Of a DNA stretch of 28,042 nucleotides, positions 1-6,653 are shown piece after piece. The DNA is from Clostridium sp. CAG:710 (GTDB lineage: Bacteria > Bacillota_I > Bacilli_A > RF39 > UBA660). The notes beneath the pieces are model-generated. The model was given only the letters and a program-made list of their open reading frames with translations. It had not been told where the DNA came from and ran no database searches. Numbering within the stretch: the first letter of the stretch is position 1; the number at the start of each line of letters is the position of its first letter. A program made the position numbers and the translations under genes. The stretch covers positions 1 through 28,042 of the forward strand of contig HF996844.1 in NCBI GenBank assembly GCA_000432595.1. Direction: 5' to 3'.

Positions 1-24
1 TCCGTTCTCGGCATAATAATTCAT
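1..24 (-). CDS. Possible start of a gene running out of the window
   Basis: On the minus strand an ATG at 24-22 follows a GGTGAT ribosome-binding-like sequence about 5 nt upstream and opens a frame reading MNYYAENG to the window edge. Only eight codons are visible, so no function can be given. If real, it is divergent from the membrane-protein gene that starts at 157 and probably belongs to the same mobile element. Confidence 0.25.
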
Positions 25-52
25 GAATCATCACCAATATATTGAGATTTTT

Positions 53-79
53 TGCATCTCGCCAAGTTGACTCGAAGTT
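53..79. repeat. Degenerate copy of the 27-nt inverted-repeat element
   Basis: This stretch fits the 27-nt geometry of the six elements downstream of the membrane-protein gene. It has an 11-nt core GCCAAGTTGAC that matches the core of element B at 9 of 11 positions, and it ends in AAGTT in the same register. The 5' arm (TGCAT) no longer pairs well with the 3' arm. If homologous, it means the membrane-protein gene is flanked on both sides by this repeat family. Confidence 0.4.
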
Positions 80-100
80 ATTAAAATAAAGCTCAATTAA

Positions 101-129
101 TTGCCTATATTTTCATAACGTGTTAAAAT
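101..129 (+). promoter_or_regulatory. Promoter for the membrane-protein gene
   Basis: A TTGCCT -35 at 101-106 is separated by 17 nt from a TAAAAT -10 at 124-129, preceded by TG (extended -10). The ribosome-binding site GGAGGTG follows just before the ATG at 157. Confidence 0.6.
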
Positions 130-156
130 ATATAACTAAATTATGGAGGTGTCATT

Positions 157-1122
157 ATGATAGAACATTTAAATTTTTTTCTATATAATCACATATTTGA
201 ATTAATAGTTGGAATACCATTTATTGCAAATTTCTTATTTATTGAATATTTAGATAATATGCAAACCAAAACAAAGGTACAAGCAAAAGAAAAATTTGAC
301 AAAATACGTCATTACAAAGTAACAATATTATTTTTAGCATCAATTCTTGCTACAATATACATAGTTTCCAATTTTAAAAATATCATTTTAACAATATTAA
401 TTTTTATATTACCACTATTTACTTTAATAAAATCTGTTTCAAACATCTATAGCAATAAAAATGATTTTACATTAGATACCAAGTATATAAATGTAACATC
501 TACAATTATTTTTATTATATTTTTTTCAGGATATGTAACACCTGTTTATTTAGACATTTTTGCTAATATACCACACATGCATAAAGAAATATTATTAATA
601 CTGTACTTAATAATTAAAATCATTTTATTTGTATTTTTAACTTCAACAAATATTTTTGTACTTATTTCTAATATTAACACTACTCTTAAACAAAAAATAT
701 CAAAATCAATTAGTGATTATTTTATTTATAAAGAAAAGGATTTTACTTTCATTAATTATGATTTTTATTTATACAGAAAGTACAATAATAAACTTACTAA
801 AATTATAGATATAATAATATTTTCTATACTTAGTATTCCTACAATTACATTAAACCTAATTATAATTATTTGCCTTAATGCAATTAAAATAATTAAAAAC
901 AAGTTATTTAATTTATTTAAACAATTAGAAAATAAAGATAAATGGAATTTAATTATTAAGAAATCAACAAACATTTCAATAATTATTGCATTTATTATTG
1001 TTTATATAATTATGGTATTATTTAAAGAACAATTTTTTCCGCAAATAATTGATATATTTACTTATTTATCAACTGTTATTCTATTGCCTTTAATTTATGA
1101 TAGTATAAAATCTAACAAATAA
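157..1122 (+). CDS. Multi-pass membrane protein of unknown function
   Basis: A 321-residue protein of unknown family. About eight hydrophobic helices can be seen at residues 12-30, 54-70, 74-92, 113-133, 143-170, 218-243, 270-290 and 297-313. A charged, probably cytoplasmic loop spans about 172-215. No signal peptide or catalytic motif is evident. The start has a good GGAGGTG site 7 nt upstream and a promoter in front. The gene is even more AT-rich than its surroundings and is the only + strand gene in the first 19 kb. It lies between a degenerate copy (53-79) and a tandem array (1146-1371) of the 27-nt inverted repeats, so it looks like a cassette or late acquisition. It could be a defence or immunity effector membrane protein, but nothing in the sequence proves this. 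Confidence 0.7.
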   Translation: MIEHLNFFLYNHIFELIVGIPFIANFLFIEYLDNMQTKTKVQAKEKFDKIRHYKVTILFLASILATIYIVSNFKNIILTILIFILPLFTLIKSVSNIYSNKNDFTLDTKYINVTSTIIFIIFFSGYVTPVYLDIFANIPHMHKEILLILYLIIKIILFVFLTSTNIFVLISNINTTLKQKISKSISDYFIYKEKDFTFINYDFYLYRKYNNKLTKIIDIIIFSILSIPTITLNLIIIICLNAIKIIKNKLFNLFKQLENKDKWNLIIKKSTNISIIIAFIIVYIIMVLFKEQFFPQIIDIFTYLSTVILLPLIYDSIKSNK

Positions 1123-1145
1123 TTATGATCGTCTATAAATTATTC

Positions 1146-1172
1146 AACTTCTGCCCATCTTGGGTAGAAGTT
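1146..1172. repeat. 27-nt inverted-repeat element A
   Basis: Arms AACTT and AAGTT enclose the triplets CTG and TAG and an 11-nt core CCCATCTTGGG. The stem is 11 bp with one G-T pair and a 5-nt loop. It is followed by TTTT and is only 2 nt from element B. It could also serve as a weak terminator for the gene ending at 1122. Confidence 0.8.
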
Positions 1173-1174
1173 TT

Positions 1175-1201
1175 AACTTGTGTCCAAGTTGAACACAAGT
1201 T
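1175..1201. repeat. 27-nt inverted-repeat element B
   Basis: Arms AACTT and AAGTT enclose the complementary triplets GTG and CAC and the core TCCAAGTTGAA. The outer 9 bp pair perfectly. It is followed by ATAATT, as is element F. Confidence 0.8.
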
Positions 1202-1251
1202 ATAATTTGGCTTACAAAAAATTATATTACATGTTAATTTGTCATTTTTTT

Positions 1252-1278
1252 AACCTCGTAGCGATATGCGACGAAGTT
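1252..1278. repeat. 27-nt inverted-repeat element C
   Basis: Arms AACCT and AAGTT (one mismatch) enclose the complementary triplets CGT and ACG and the core AGCGATATGCG. It is 2 nt from element D, and the junction forms a palindrome, AAGTTATAACTT. Confidence 0.7.
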
Positions 1279-1280
1279 AT

Positions 1281-1307
1281 AACTTCCGACCAACACGGTC
1301 GTATGTA
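1281..1307. repeat. 27-nt inverted-repeat element D (imperfect)
   Basis: The 5' arm is AACTT with triplet CCG and core ACCAACACGGT. The 3' half reads CGT and ATGTA, so the inner 5 bp (CGACC/GGTCG) pair perfectly while the outer stem has mismatches. It shares one base with element E. Confidence 0.6.
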
Positions 1308-1333
1308 ACCTTGTCCCAAATTGGGACAAGGTT
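1307..1333. repeat. 27-nt inverted-repeat element E (perfect)
   Basis: Arms AACCT and AGGTT enclose the complementary triplets TGT and ACA and the core CCCAAATTGGG. This gives a perfect 11-bp stem. The change from AACTT to AACCT in the 5' arm is matched by AAGTT to AGGTT in the 3' arm, a compensated base-pair change. Confidence 0.85.
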
Positions 1334-1344
1334 ATTTATCTTTA

Positions 1345-1371
1345 GGCTTCGGACCAATTTGGGCCGAAGTT
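1345..1371. repeat. 27-nt inverted-repeat element F
   Basis: Arms GGCTT and AAGTT (two G-T pairs) enclose the complementary triplets CGG and CCG and the core ACCAATTTGGG. The same ATAATT tail follows as in element B. Confidence 0.8.
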
Positions 1372-1408
1372 ATAATTGTGATATATACGAGTTTTAATTT
1401 TATGTACT

Positions 1409-1435
1409 ATTCTGTGCATAATGCACAGAATTTTT
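1409..1435 (+). terminator. Perfect hairpin with T-tract, terminator on the + strand
   Basis: An 11-bp perfect stem (ATTCTGTGCAT with its complement, one-base centre) is followed by TTTTT on the + strand. It lies against the stop codon of the recombinase gene on the opposite strand, where no T-tract follows. It would therefore end + strand transcripts coming from the membrane-protein gene and the repeat array. Its length (23 nt) and sequence differ from elements A-F. Confidence 0.6.
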
Positions 1436-3008
1436 AAATCATGAATTTATAGAAAATTTCAATATTTTTGTTCTTATCAATTTCAATTTTATCAATTAAT
1501 GTTTGTAAAAGTTCTCTAGTAGGTTTCTTTATATCAATTAATTCTCTTATTCTTTTTTCATATTCTTCTAATTCTTTTGTTTTGATACTTTCTTTTTTAA
1601 TATTTTTATATCTTTCTAAATCTAACTGCGACTTATTCAAAAGTCTTTCTGTTTCCTGTGATAACCTTTTATAAGTAGCCTCTGAAATATTACCTCTAAA
1701 CTTATCTTCATATAACATATCTATTTTTGAGATATATTCTTTTATCTTATTTTCTAAATATCTTATCTTTTCCTTATTATCATTCTTACTACTATTTTTA
1801 TCTGCTATTTCCTTTGATAAGACTTTAGAATCAATTTTATTAATATAATCTTTACAGGTTGTTCTTACTACTTCAAGTAAAGCTTCTTCTAATTTATCAT
1901 ATGGCATAAAATGTGGTTCACATAATCTTCTTCTTGGATCTCTTGCATATTTATTACAATTGATAGTCCAATAATCTTGATTTTTTCTATAAGTAATAGT
2001 TAAAGCATTTCCACATTCTTTACAAAATAATAAATTTTCAAATAATCTTTTATCTCTTTTACTTATACTTTTATTAGTTCTTTTAACATTACCTTGGATT
2101 CTTTCAAAAGTTAATTTATCTACTAAAGGTTCATGTGTATCAGAAACTATATCCCAATTACTCTTTGGAAGAGTTTTTTTCTTTTTTGATTTATAATTTA
2201 CATTAGTTTGCACGCTTTGAACCATATCTCCTGTATACATTCTATTTTTTAGTATCTTCTTAACTGATGATATAGTCCACTCTTCATTGTATCTCATTTT
2301 AGAATTAGGATTTTTTCGTTTTAAACTACTAGGTGTTTTAATTTTATTATCATTTAGGTATGAAGTTATATCAGATAATCCTACACCATTTGCAGCCATT
2401 TCAAATATTTTTTTTACTACTGGCGCATATTCTGGATCTGGTATTAAATGTCCCTTTTCTTCTGGGTCTTTCATATAACCATAACTTGGATTACTTCCAA
2501 TAAACTTTCCTTTTTTTCTTTTATCATTTAAAACACTTCTAATTTTAATAGAATTTTGTCTACTATAATAATCATTACAAGCAATTATAAATGTTGATGA
2601 ATCATTACTTGCTTGATTGATTGCACTATCATAATTTTCTTGTAATGATATAAATCTTATATTATTTTCTGGGAAAAAGTTTTCGATATAATATCCTGTC
2701 ATAACATGATCTCTACCTAATCTTGATAAATCTTTTACTATAACTAAATTTGCCATTTTATTTTTGATATCTTCAATCATTTTAGTAAACCCAGGTCTTT
2801 CAAAATTAGTACCAGAATATCCATCATCAACATATTCTCCAACAAATATAAAATCTTTTTCTTTTACAAAGGTCATTAATAAATTTCTTTGATTAGTAAT
2901 ACTTTCACTTTCTGATTCATAAGATTTTCCTTCATCTGCTTCAGATAATCTTATATATATGACCGCTCTATAAATATTATTTGGCATTTGCGCTAGTCCG
3001 TTATACAT
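1434..3008 (-). CDS. Large serine recombinase, TnpX/TndX type
   Basis: A 524-residue site-specific recombinase that would cut, excise and integrate the surrounding element. An N-terminal resolvase domain spans about 13-160, with the nucleophile expected at Ser22 in YIRLS and the conserved LSRLGRD at 94-100. A recombinase domain follows at about 170-300. A zinc ribbon lies around Cys329, Cys332, Cys351 and Cys363, followed by a long coiled coil at about 410-480. Length and layout match full-length transposon recombinases such as those of Tn4451 and Tn5397, and the gene looks intact. The start is set by AAAGGAG 8 nt upstream of the ATG. An 8-bp inverted repeat in the leader (3046-3068) may be an operator or recombination site. 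A tnpV gene elsewhere in the same element supports the Tn4451-like assignment. Confidence 0.93.
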   Translation of the reverse strand: MYNGLAQMPNNIYRAVIYIRLSEADEGKSYESESESITNQRNLLMTFVKEKDFIFVGEYVDDGYSGTNFERPGFTKMIEDIKNKMANLVIVKDLSRLGRDHVMTGYYIENFFPENNIRFISLQENYDSAINQASNDSSTFIIACNDYYSRQNSIKIRSVLNDKRKKGKFIGSNPSYGYMKDPEEKGHLIPDPEYAPVVKKIFEMAANGVGLSDITSYLNDNKIKTPSSLKRKNPNSKMRYNEEWTISSVKKILKNRMYTGDMVQSVQTNVNYKSKKKKTLPKSNWDIVSDTHEPLVDKLTFERIQGNVKRTNKSISKRDKRLFENLLFCKECGNALTITYRKNQDYWTINCNKYARDPRRRLCEPHFMPYDKLEEALLEVVRTTCKDYINKIDSKVLSKEIADKNSSKNDNKEKIRYLENKIKEYISKIDMLYEDKFRGNISEATYKRLSQETERLLNKSQLDLERYKNIKKESIKTKELEEYEKRIRELIDIKKPTRELLQTLIDKIEIDKNKNIEIFYKFMI

Positions 3009-3045
3009 TTACTGCTCCTTTCTTTTTTGTATAACAATCAAAGCC

Positions 3046-3068
3046 AATTAAAGCATAACACTTTAATT
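3046..3068. repeat. Inverted repeat in the recombinase leader
   Basis: AATTAAAG and its complement CTTTAATT are separated by 7 nt, about 40 nt upstream of the recombinase start. It could be an operator or RNA hairpin controlling the recombinase. Confidence 0.45.
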
Positions 3069-3085
3069 TAAATCTCGCGAATGTA

Positions 3086-3184
3086 CTAATTTTTAATTAG
3101 CACACTTTTTATATATTTATTTAACAAATCAACCAAATTAAGAGCATTATCATTTTTATTAAAAGTTTCCGTAATTTTAAACAT
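3086..3184 (-). CDS. Small ORF upstream of the recombinase (possible TnpW-like protein)
   Basis: A 32-residue ORF beginning MFKITETFNK, with a strong GAGGTGG site 4 nt before the ATG. It sits between the helix-turn-helix gene and the recombinase on the same strand. Transposons of this class often carry a tiny gene (tnpW-like) just upstream of the recombinase, and the size and position fit. Sequence similarity to TnpW is weak by eye, so the assignment is a guess. An 18-bp palindrome overlaps its ribosome-binding site and could control its translation. Confidence 0.5.
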   Translation of the reverse strand: MFKITETFNKNDNALNLVDLLNKYIKSVLIKN

Positions 3185-3191
3185 AAGCCAC

Positions 3192-3209
3192 CTCATAAAA
3201 TTTTATGAG
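3192..3209. promoter_or_regulatory. 18-bp perfect palindrome over a ribosome-binding site
   Basis: CTCATAAAA is followed directly by TTTTATGAG. On the minus strand the right half includes the GAGG of the site used by the 32-residue ORF. It may be a repressor operator, or an RNA hairpin masking the ribosome-binding site. Confidence 0.6.
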
Positions 3210-3229
3210 TGTCTGTTTCATTTTATTTC

Positions 3230-3736
3230 TTATTCCTCCTCGTATATATCACTTAATAGTTTTTTTAATTCTTCTTGTTCTTCAATAGTTGCTTCATTTT
3301 TAGTTATTAACTTACCATGCCAGTATTCATTACCATCTTCATCTTTATAATAAATACTATCTTCTTTTTTATTTAATTTATTATTATATTGTTTAAAGTT
3401 TTGTTTATAGCCTGTATTATAATTATCTTTAATACTTTTTAATTTTAAATTTAAGACCTCTGATAATTTAATTATACGCTTAGAATTATTTATACCTTTC
3501 TTATCATATTGAGCCTTAATATAACCAAAGGTGGCTAAATTACTTATACTTTTTGATATTGTTACTTGTGTTACATTATAAATATCACAAAAATATCTAT
3601 TAGTAGCCCAACAATAACCATTTTTCTTACAAAGACTTATTATATGAATTAATAATAATCTTTCTAAAAATGTTAATCTATTATCTCTTAATACGGATTT
3701 TAAAATAAATACATTTATGAATTCTTCTTTATCCAT
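3230..3736 (-). CDS. Helix-turn-helix protein, HTH_36 / replication-initiator type
   Basis: About 168 residues from the ATG at 3736 (a TTG at 3745 is in frame, but neither start has a clear ribosome-binding site). The N-terminal 100 residues contain a winged-helix region: a helix over RLTFLERLLLIHIISLCK, then CWATNRYFCDIYNVTQVTIS, which reads as a classic recognition helix, then NLATFGYIKAQYD. This is the pattern of HTH_36-type domains found in plasmid and phage replication-initiation and regulatory proteins. The C-terminus is acidic (EEQEELKKLLSDIYEEE). It lies upstream of the small ORF and the recombinase and has palindromes in its promoter region. It is therefore likely either a regulator of excision or the element's replication protein. 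Confidence 0.7.
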   Translation of the reverse strand: MDKEEFINVFILKSVLRDNRLTFLERLLLIHIISLCKKNGYCWATNRYFCDIYNVTQVTISKSISNLATFGYIKAQYDKKGINNSKRIIKLSEVLNLKLKSIKDNYNTGYKQNFKQYNNKLNKKEDSIYYKDEDGNEYWHGKLITKNEATIEEQEELKKLLSDIYEEE

Positions 3737-3750
3737 AATAATCAATACAT

Positions 3751-3762
3751 AAGATATATCTT
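3751..3762. promoter_or_regulatory. 12-bp palindrome in the helix-turn-helix gene's leader
   Basis: AAGATATATCTT, a perfect palindrome 15 nt upstream of the ATG at 3736. It is a candidate operator for autoregulation. Confidence 0.4.
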
Positions 3763-3769
3763 GAGATAA

Positions 3770-3785
3770 TAAAAGTGCACTTTTA
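3770..3785. promoter_or_regulatory. 16-bp palindrome, candidate operator
   Basis: TAAAAGTGCACTTTTA is a perfect palindrome about 35 nt upstream of the helix-turn-helix gene. On the minus strand a TATTAT -10-like sequence directly follows it, so a protein bound here would block a promoter. Binding by the helix-turn-helix protein itself is an inference. Confidence 0.5.
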
Positions 3786-3854
3786 AACAGTATTTTCCCT
3801 AGGTAATTTCATCTTATAACAAATTAAAATAAAAAGGAATTGTACAAAACATGC

Positions 3855-3878
3855 AAAAGGAGTACATCATTGTACTCT
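3855..3878 (-). terminator. Hairpin after the DUF6414-like gene
   Basis: On the minus strand GAGTACA and TGTACTC pair around a 4-nt loop immediately after the TGA stop, followed by CTTTT. This is probably a rho-independent terminator with a short T-tract. Confidence 0.6.
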
Positions 3879-4726
3879 CATTTTAGTTGGTTTTCTACCC
3901 TTAAAATACTAATAACATCTAATATTATTACTTTCTTGCCATTGTTTTCGGTTTTTAAGTCAAAATTTTTAGAAAATATATCTTGATTACCTATATTTTT
4001 TATAGCATCAATAAAATCTTTAATTTGTTTTGCATTTATCTTTGATAACACTGTATCACTACAAAAATTATATTGATTTGTAATATTAATAACTTGAGCT
4101 AAATATTTTAATTTTTGATTATCTAACCTTTCTAATTGTGTATGATATAAATAATCTTTATTTAAATATACTACATATATCGCATTTTCATCTTCACCAA
4201 CATATTCAACTACATTAGTCTTATCATCTACTAAATTTATCAATGAATCAATTATTTTCAACTCACTATCAAGATTAGTATTTTGTTTTTTACTTTTTTC
4301 TAATTTCATTGTTTTGTTAGCAAAATCCATTAAAGTGTGACATTCTTTTAAAAATTCAACAATTGAATTACTATTAAATGCCAGATTCAATTCCACAAAA
4401 TCACCAATCTTACAATCTCTAATAGATTTTATTTTCTTATTTTCTTTTAAATACGAATATATATTAGAAAGCATAGAGGCAGAAGTTTGAATATATTTAG
4501 CATTCTCACTTACTTTTTTATTTCTAAATTTTGAAATTCCTGATTCTATATTTCCATTTAATTTAAATAAATTAAATCCCATTTTCCCCTTTAATTCTGC
4601 ATTTGCATTATTATCTGTGCATAAACTTATTTCATTAAATTCATTAAATCCTCCATTTATTATCGAATTCAAATCGAATAATTTAACTTTATCAATATAC
4701 ATTGGAATAAACAAATTATTTTTCAT
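3878..4726 (-). CDS. DUF6414-like protein of a two-gene pair
   Basis: A 282-residue soluble protein of unknown function. The opening IPMYIDKVKLFDLNSIINGG, the central block with VSENAKYIQTSASMLSNIYSYLKE, and KIGDFVELNLAF at about 106-117 resemble the DUF6414 family. In that family an N-terminal YxDxxKxxxL segment is followed by a region ending in a serine-rich helix. No catalytic motif is evident. Its start overlaps the end of the upstream TIGR02391 gene by 11 nt (ATGAAAAATAA), so the two are translationally coupled and almost certainly act together. A terminator hairpin follows. The family match was made by eye and is moderate. Confidence 0.6.
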   Translation of the reverse strand: MKNNLFIPMYIDKVKLFDLNSIINGGFNEFNEISLCTDNNANAELKGKMGFNLFKLNGNIESGISKFRNKKVSENAKYIQTSASMLSNIYSYLKENKKIKSIRDCKIGDFVELNLAFNSNSIVEFLKECHTLMDFANKTMKLEKSKKQNTNLDSELKIIDSLINLVDDKTNVVEYVGEDENAIYVVYLNKDYLYHTQLERLDNQKLKYLAQVINITNQYNFCSDTVLSKINAKQIKDFIDAIKNIGNQDIFSKNFDLKTENNGKKVIILDVISILRVENQLK

Positions 4727-5417
4727 TTACAACTACACTCCTATCAACTTCTTTTAACAACTCATCAATGTATGAACAAAACTTCAAAGCATATTCTCTA
4801 TTACATTTAAAATTTAATGAATGATGCGTTTGATTTCTATAAATACTTATTATACCTTTAAACATGAAAGAATATCCTTCTTGTATATCAGCCTCATCAC
4901 TAAACTTTAAAATTGTTTGATCAATTTTTGCATGTATTACCTTAGATACTAGAGGAATTCCAATTAAATTTGTTTTTTCTAAATTTGCTTTCTTTTTTAT
5001 TCTATCCTCCAAGATTTGAGTAGCTTGATTTATTGCTCTATCAAAAGCGGTTTCTCCTAGTAAAATATCACCACATCTATCATGCAATTCTTTATCTTCT
5101 ATAGAATTATATAAATAACCAACCTTGCTAATTTGATAATTCGAAGAATTTATATGCATATTTTCTAAATATGTTAATATCTGATTAAGTTGAAACAAAA
5201 AACTATATGGATTATACGAGCCACTCTCATATCTCTCAGAAAAATCTATCTTATAACCATGAAGATTTTCATTTAAAATATTACCTAATTCATCGACATA
5301 ATCATTAAACTGATTTGCTACTTTTTGTGGAATACAATGTTCTTTATACATTATACTTTCTTTAATACCTTGCAATAAATAATATATTCTTTTTATTTCA
5401 TATTTTTTATCTTTCAT
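4716..5417 (-). CDS. TIGR02391 (Ymh / Abi-like) family protein
   Basis: A 233-residue protein. The C-terminal half (about 112-228) fits the TIGR02391 'Hypoth_ymh' domain. It starts with LHDRCGDILLGETAFDRAINQATQILEDRIKK, continues with EADIQEGYSFMFKGIISIYRNQTHH, and ends in a helical segment. The RNxxxHH motif resembles the RNxxxH of HEPN-like folds, so an RNA-cleaving or abortive-infection role is possible but not shown. The N-terminal half is helical and unrecognised. The start is fixed by GGGAGG 5 nt before the ATG. It is the first gene of the coupled pair with the DUF6414-like gene. A terminator-like hairpin separates it from the restriction-modification-like genes upstream, so expression may depend on read-through. 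Confidence 0.75.
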   Translation of the reverse strand: MKDKKYEIKRIYYLLQGIKESIMYKEHCIPQKVANQFNDYVDELGNILNENLHGYKIDFSERYESGSYNPYSFLFQLNQILTYLENMHINSSNYQISKVGYLYNSIEDKELHDRCGDILLGETAFDRAINQATQILEDRIKKKANLEKTNLIGIPLVSKVIHAKIDQTILKFSDEADIQEGYSFMFKGIISIYRNQTHHSLNFKCNREYALKFCSYIDELLKEVDRSVVVNEK

Positions 5418-5432
5418 TTTTACCTCCCACTA

Positions 5433-5485
5433 CATAAAAAGCGCAATACAAAGCTTAAATATATTTAAGCCTGTACTAGCGCTTT
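5433..5485 (-). terminator. Long hairpin with T-tract, terminator or attenuator
   Basis: On the minus strand the outer arms AAAGCGC/GCGCTTT and an inner 18-bp palindrome (GCTTAAAT and its complement around AT) form a long imperfect hairpin followed by TTTTT. It lies between the DUF262-HNH gene and the TIGR02391 gene. No clear promoter is seen between the hairpin and the TIGR02391 gene. It may therefore attenuate read-through into the second gene pair. Confidence 0.7.
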
Positions 5486-5489
5486 AATA

Positions 5490-6653
5490 CTATTTATTTC
5501 CTTTTGCTCTATTATGCGTTTGACATAACATTTGACAATTATCTATATCAGTAGAACCGCCTTTGCTCCATGCAGTTACATGATCTGCATCCATTTCTTT
5601 TAATTCCCAAATTCTATTTTTGTTATTGTCATTTCCTATTGCACATAATGGACAATTACTAATATCTTTTAATTTTGCTTCCTGAGTTTGTTTTTCGTAA
5701 ACAACTCGCTTTGTATTATCATCAAATACTCTAATATTTAATAATTTAGTATCTTTACATCCACCTAAAATATATTCGCATATACCTTTAGTATCTTGTA
5801 CTTGAGGATCAGCATATAATTTACATAATATTTCTGAAACCTTATTAGGATCATATGAATTATTATGATATGTTTCATACAATCTTCCCCATTCTAAACC
5901 TCTCATATCAGATTTAACATCTTTGAATACAGTTGATGCCCAAGTTATTACAGAGTTAAAATATGCTTTTAATTCTGTAATATTAGTATCAAATCTATGT
6001 TGACTCATATAACTATCAACATTGCCTTTGCTTACCCAATTAAGTGCAGTTGCAAGATACTCTTGTCTATTTACATCACCTTTTATATATGCACTCCATT
6101 TTTGAATATTTGCATTTTGGGAATTAGAAAATTCTTCACGAGCCATAGTTACAAAAGGTCCAGAATAAATTGCATTTAATATTTCTTGATTTTTAAGTTG
6201 AACACCTGCAATATTAATAATTTTAAACCATTCTTTAATTTCTGATTCTTCGCCTTCACAAATATAAATTGTTAATTGTGAATCAAGAATCTTATCTTGT
6301 AAATTTTTAGCAAGTCCATCAAAATATTGCTCCATACCATGTTCATCTTTAATAGCAAATTTATCTGTAATAAATCTTCCGAAGCTAGTAACTCTCTGTT
6401 GCCCATCTAAAATTTCGTATTTATCTTCTCCGACTTTAACAAAATATAATAAACCCAGAGGATATCCTTTTAATAATGAATCAATTACAGCAACATCTCT
6501 TTTTCCATCAGCATAAATATAGTTCCTTTGATATTCAGGTTGAATTGTTAATTTTCCACCCCATCCAAATAAGCCTTTTCCTTCATATTCATTATAAACA
6601 AATCCTTCATTTATATCTCTAACAGTTAAATCAGTTTTCAATATTGTTTTCAT
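5490..6653 (-). CDS. DUF262 (GmrS-like) NTPase fused to HNH nuclease
   Basis: A 387-residue protein. The N-terminal half is a DUF262/ParB-like domain with QPEYQR at 38-43 and the hallmark DGQQRVT at 83-89. The C-terminal domain is a zinc-ribbon HNH nuclease with CPLC at 334-337, DADHVTAWSKGG at 355-366 and DNCQMLCQTHNRAK at 371-384. DUF262 domains are known from the GmrSD family of modification-dependent (type IV) restriction enzymes, where the domain drives an HNH/DUF1524 nuclease. Here an adenine methyltransferase is encoded just upstream and overlaps it by 23 nt, so the protein could instead be the restriction partner of that methylase. The start lies inside the methylase gene with AAGGAGG 6 nt upstream. 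Function against phage is inferred. Confidence 0.88.
   Translation of the reverse strand: MKTILKTDLTVRDINEGFVYNEYEGKGLFGWGGKLTIQPEYQRNYIYADGKRDVAVIDSLLKGYPLGLLYFVKVGEDKYEILDGQQRVTSFGRFITDKFAIKDEHGMEQYFDGLAKNLQDKILDSQLTIYICEGEESEIKEWFKIINIAGVQLKNQEILNAIYSGPFVTMAREEFSNSQNANIQKWSAYIKGDVNRQEYLATALNWVSKGNVDSYMSQHRFDTNITELKAYFNSVITWASTVFKDVKSDMRGLEWGRLYETYHNNSYDPNKVSEILCKLYADPQVQDTKGICEYILGGCKDTKLLNIRVFDDNTKRVVYEKQTQEAKLKDISNCPLCAIGNDNNKNRIWELKEMDADHVTAWSKGGSTDIDNCQMLCQTHNRAKGNK

Noticed and set aside
765..974. Minus-strand ORF inside the membrane-protein gene
   Set aside because: It lies wholly within the larger gene on the other strand and has no good start signal. AT-rich hydrophobic codons give such shadows.
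1146..1371. CRISPR array or identical tandem repeats
   Set aside because: The units are 27-nt palindromes with different sequences and very short, uneven gaps. There are no constant repeats with unique spacers and no cas genes.
1146..1371. True integron attC sites
   Set aside because: AAC and GTT ends are present, but the full RYYYAAC/GTTRRRY consensus is not met, the elements are much shorter than attC, and no integron integrase is seen. Kept only as an analogy.
1146..1371. Antitoxin RNA repeats of a type III toxin-antitoxin system
   Set aside because: Such repeats are nearly identical and precede a ToxN-like gene. Here the copies differ and no ToxN-like protein is nearby.
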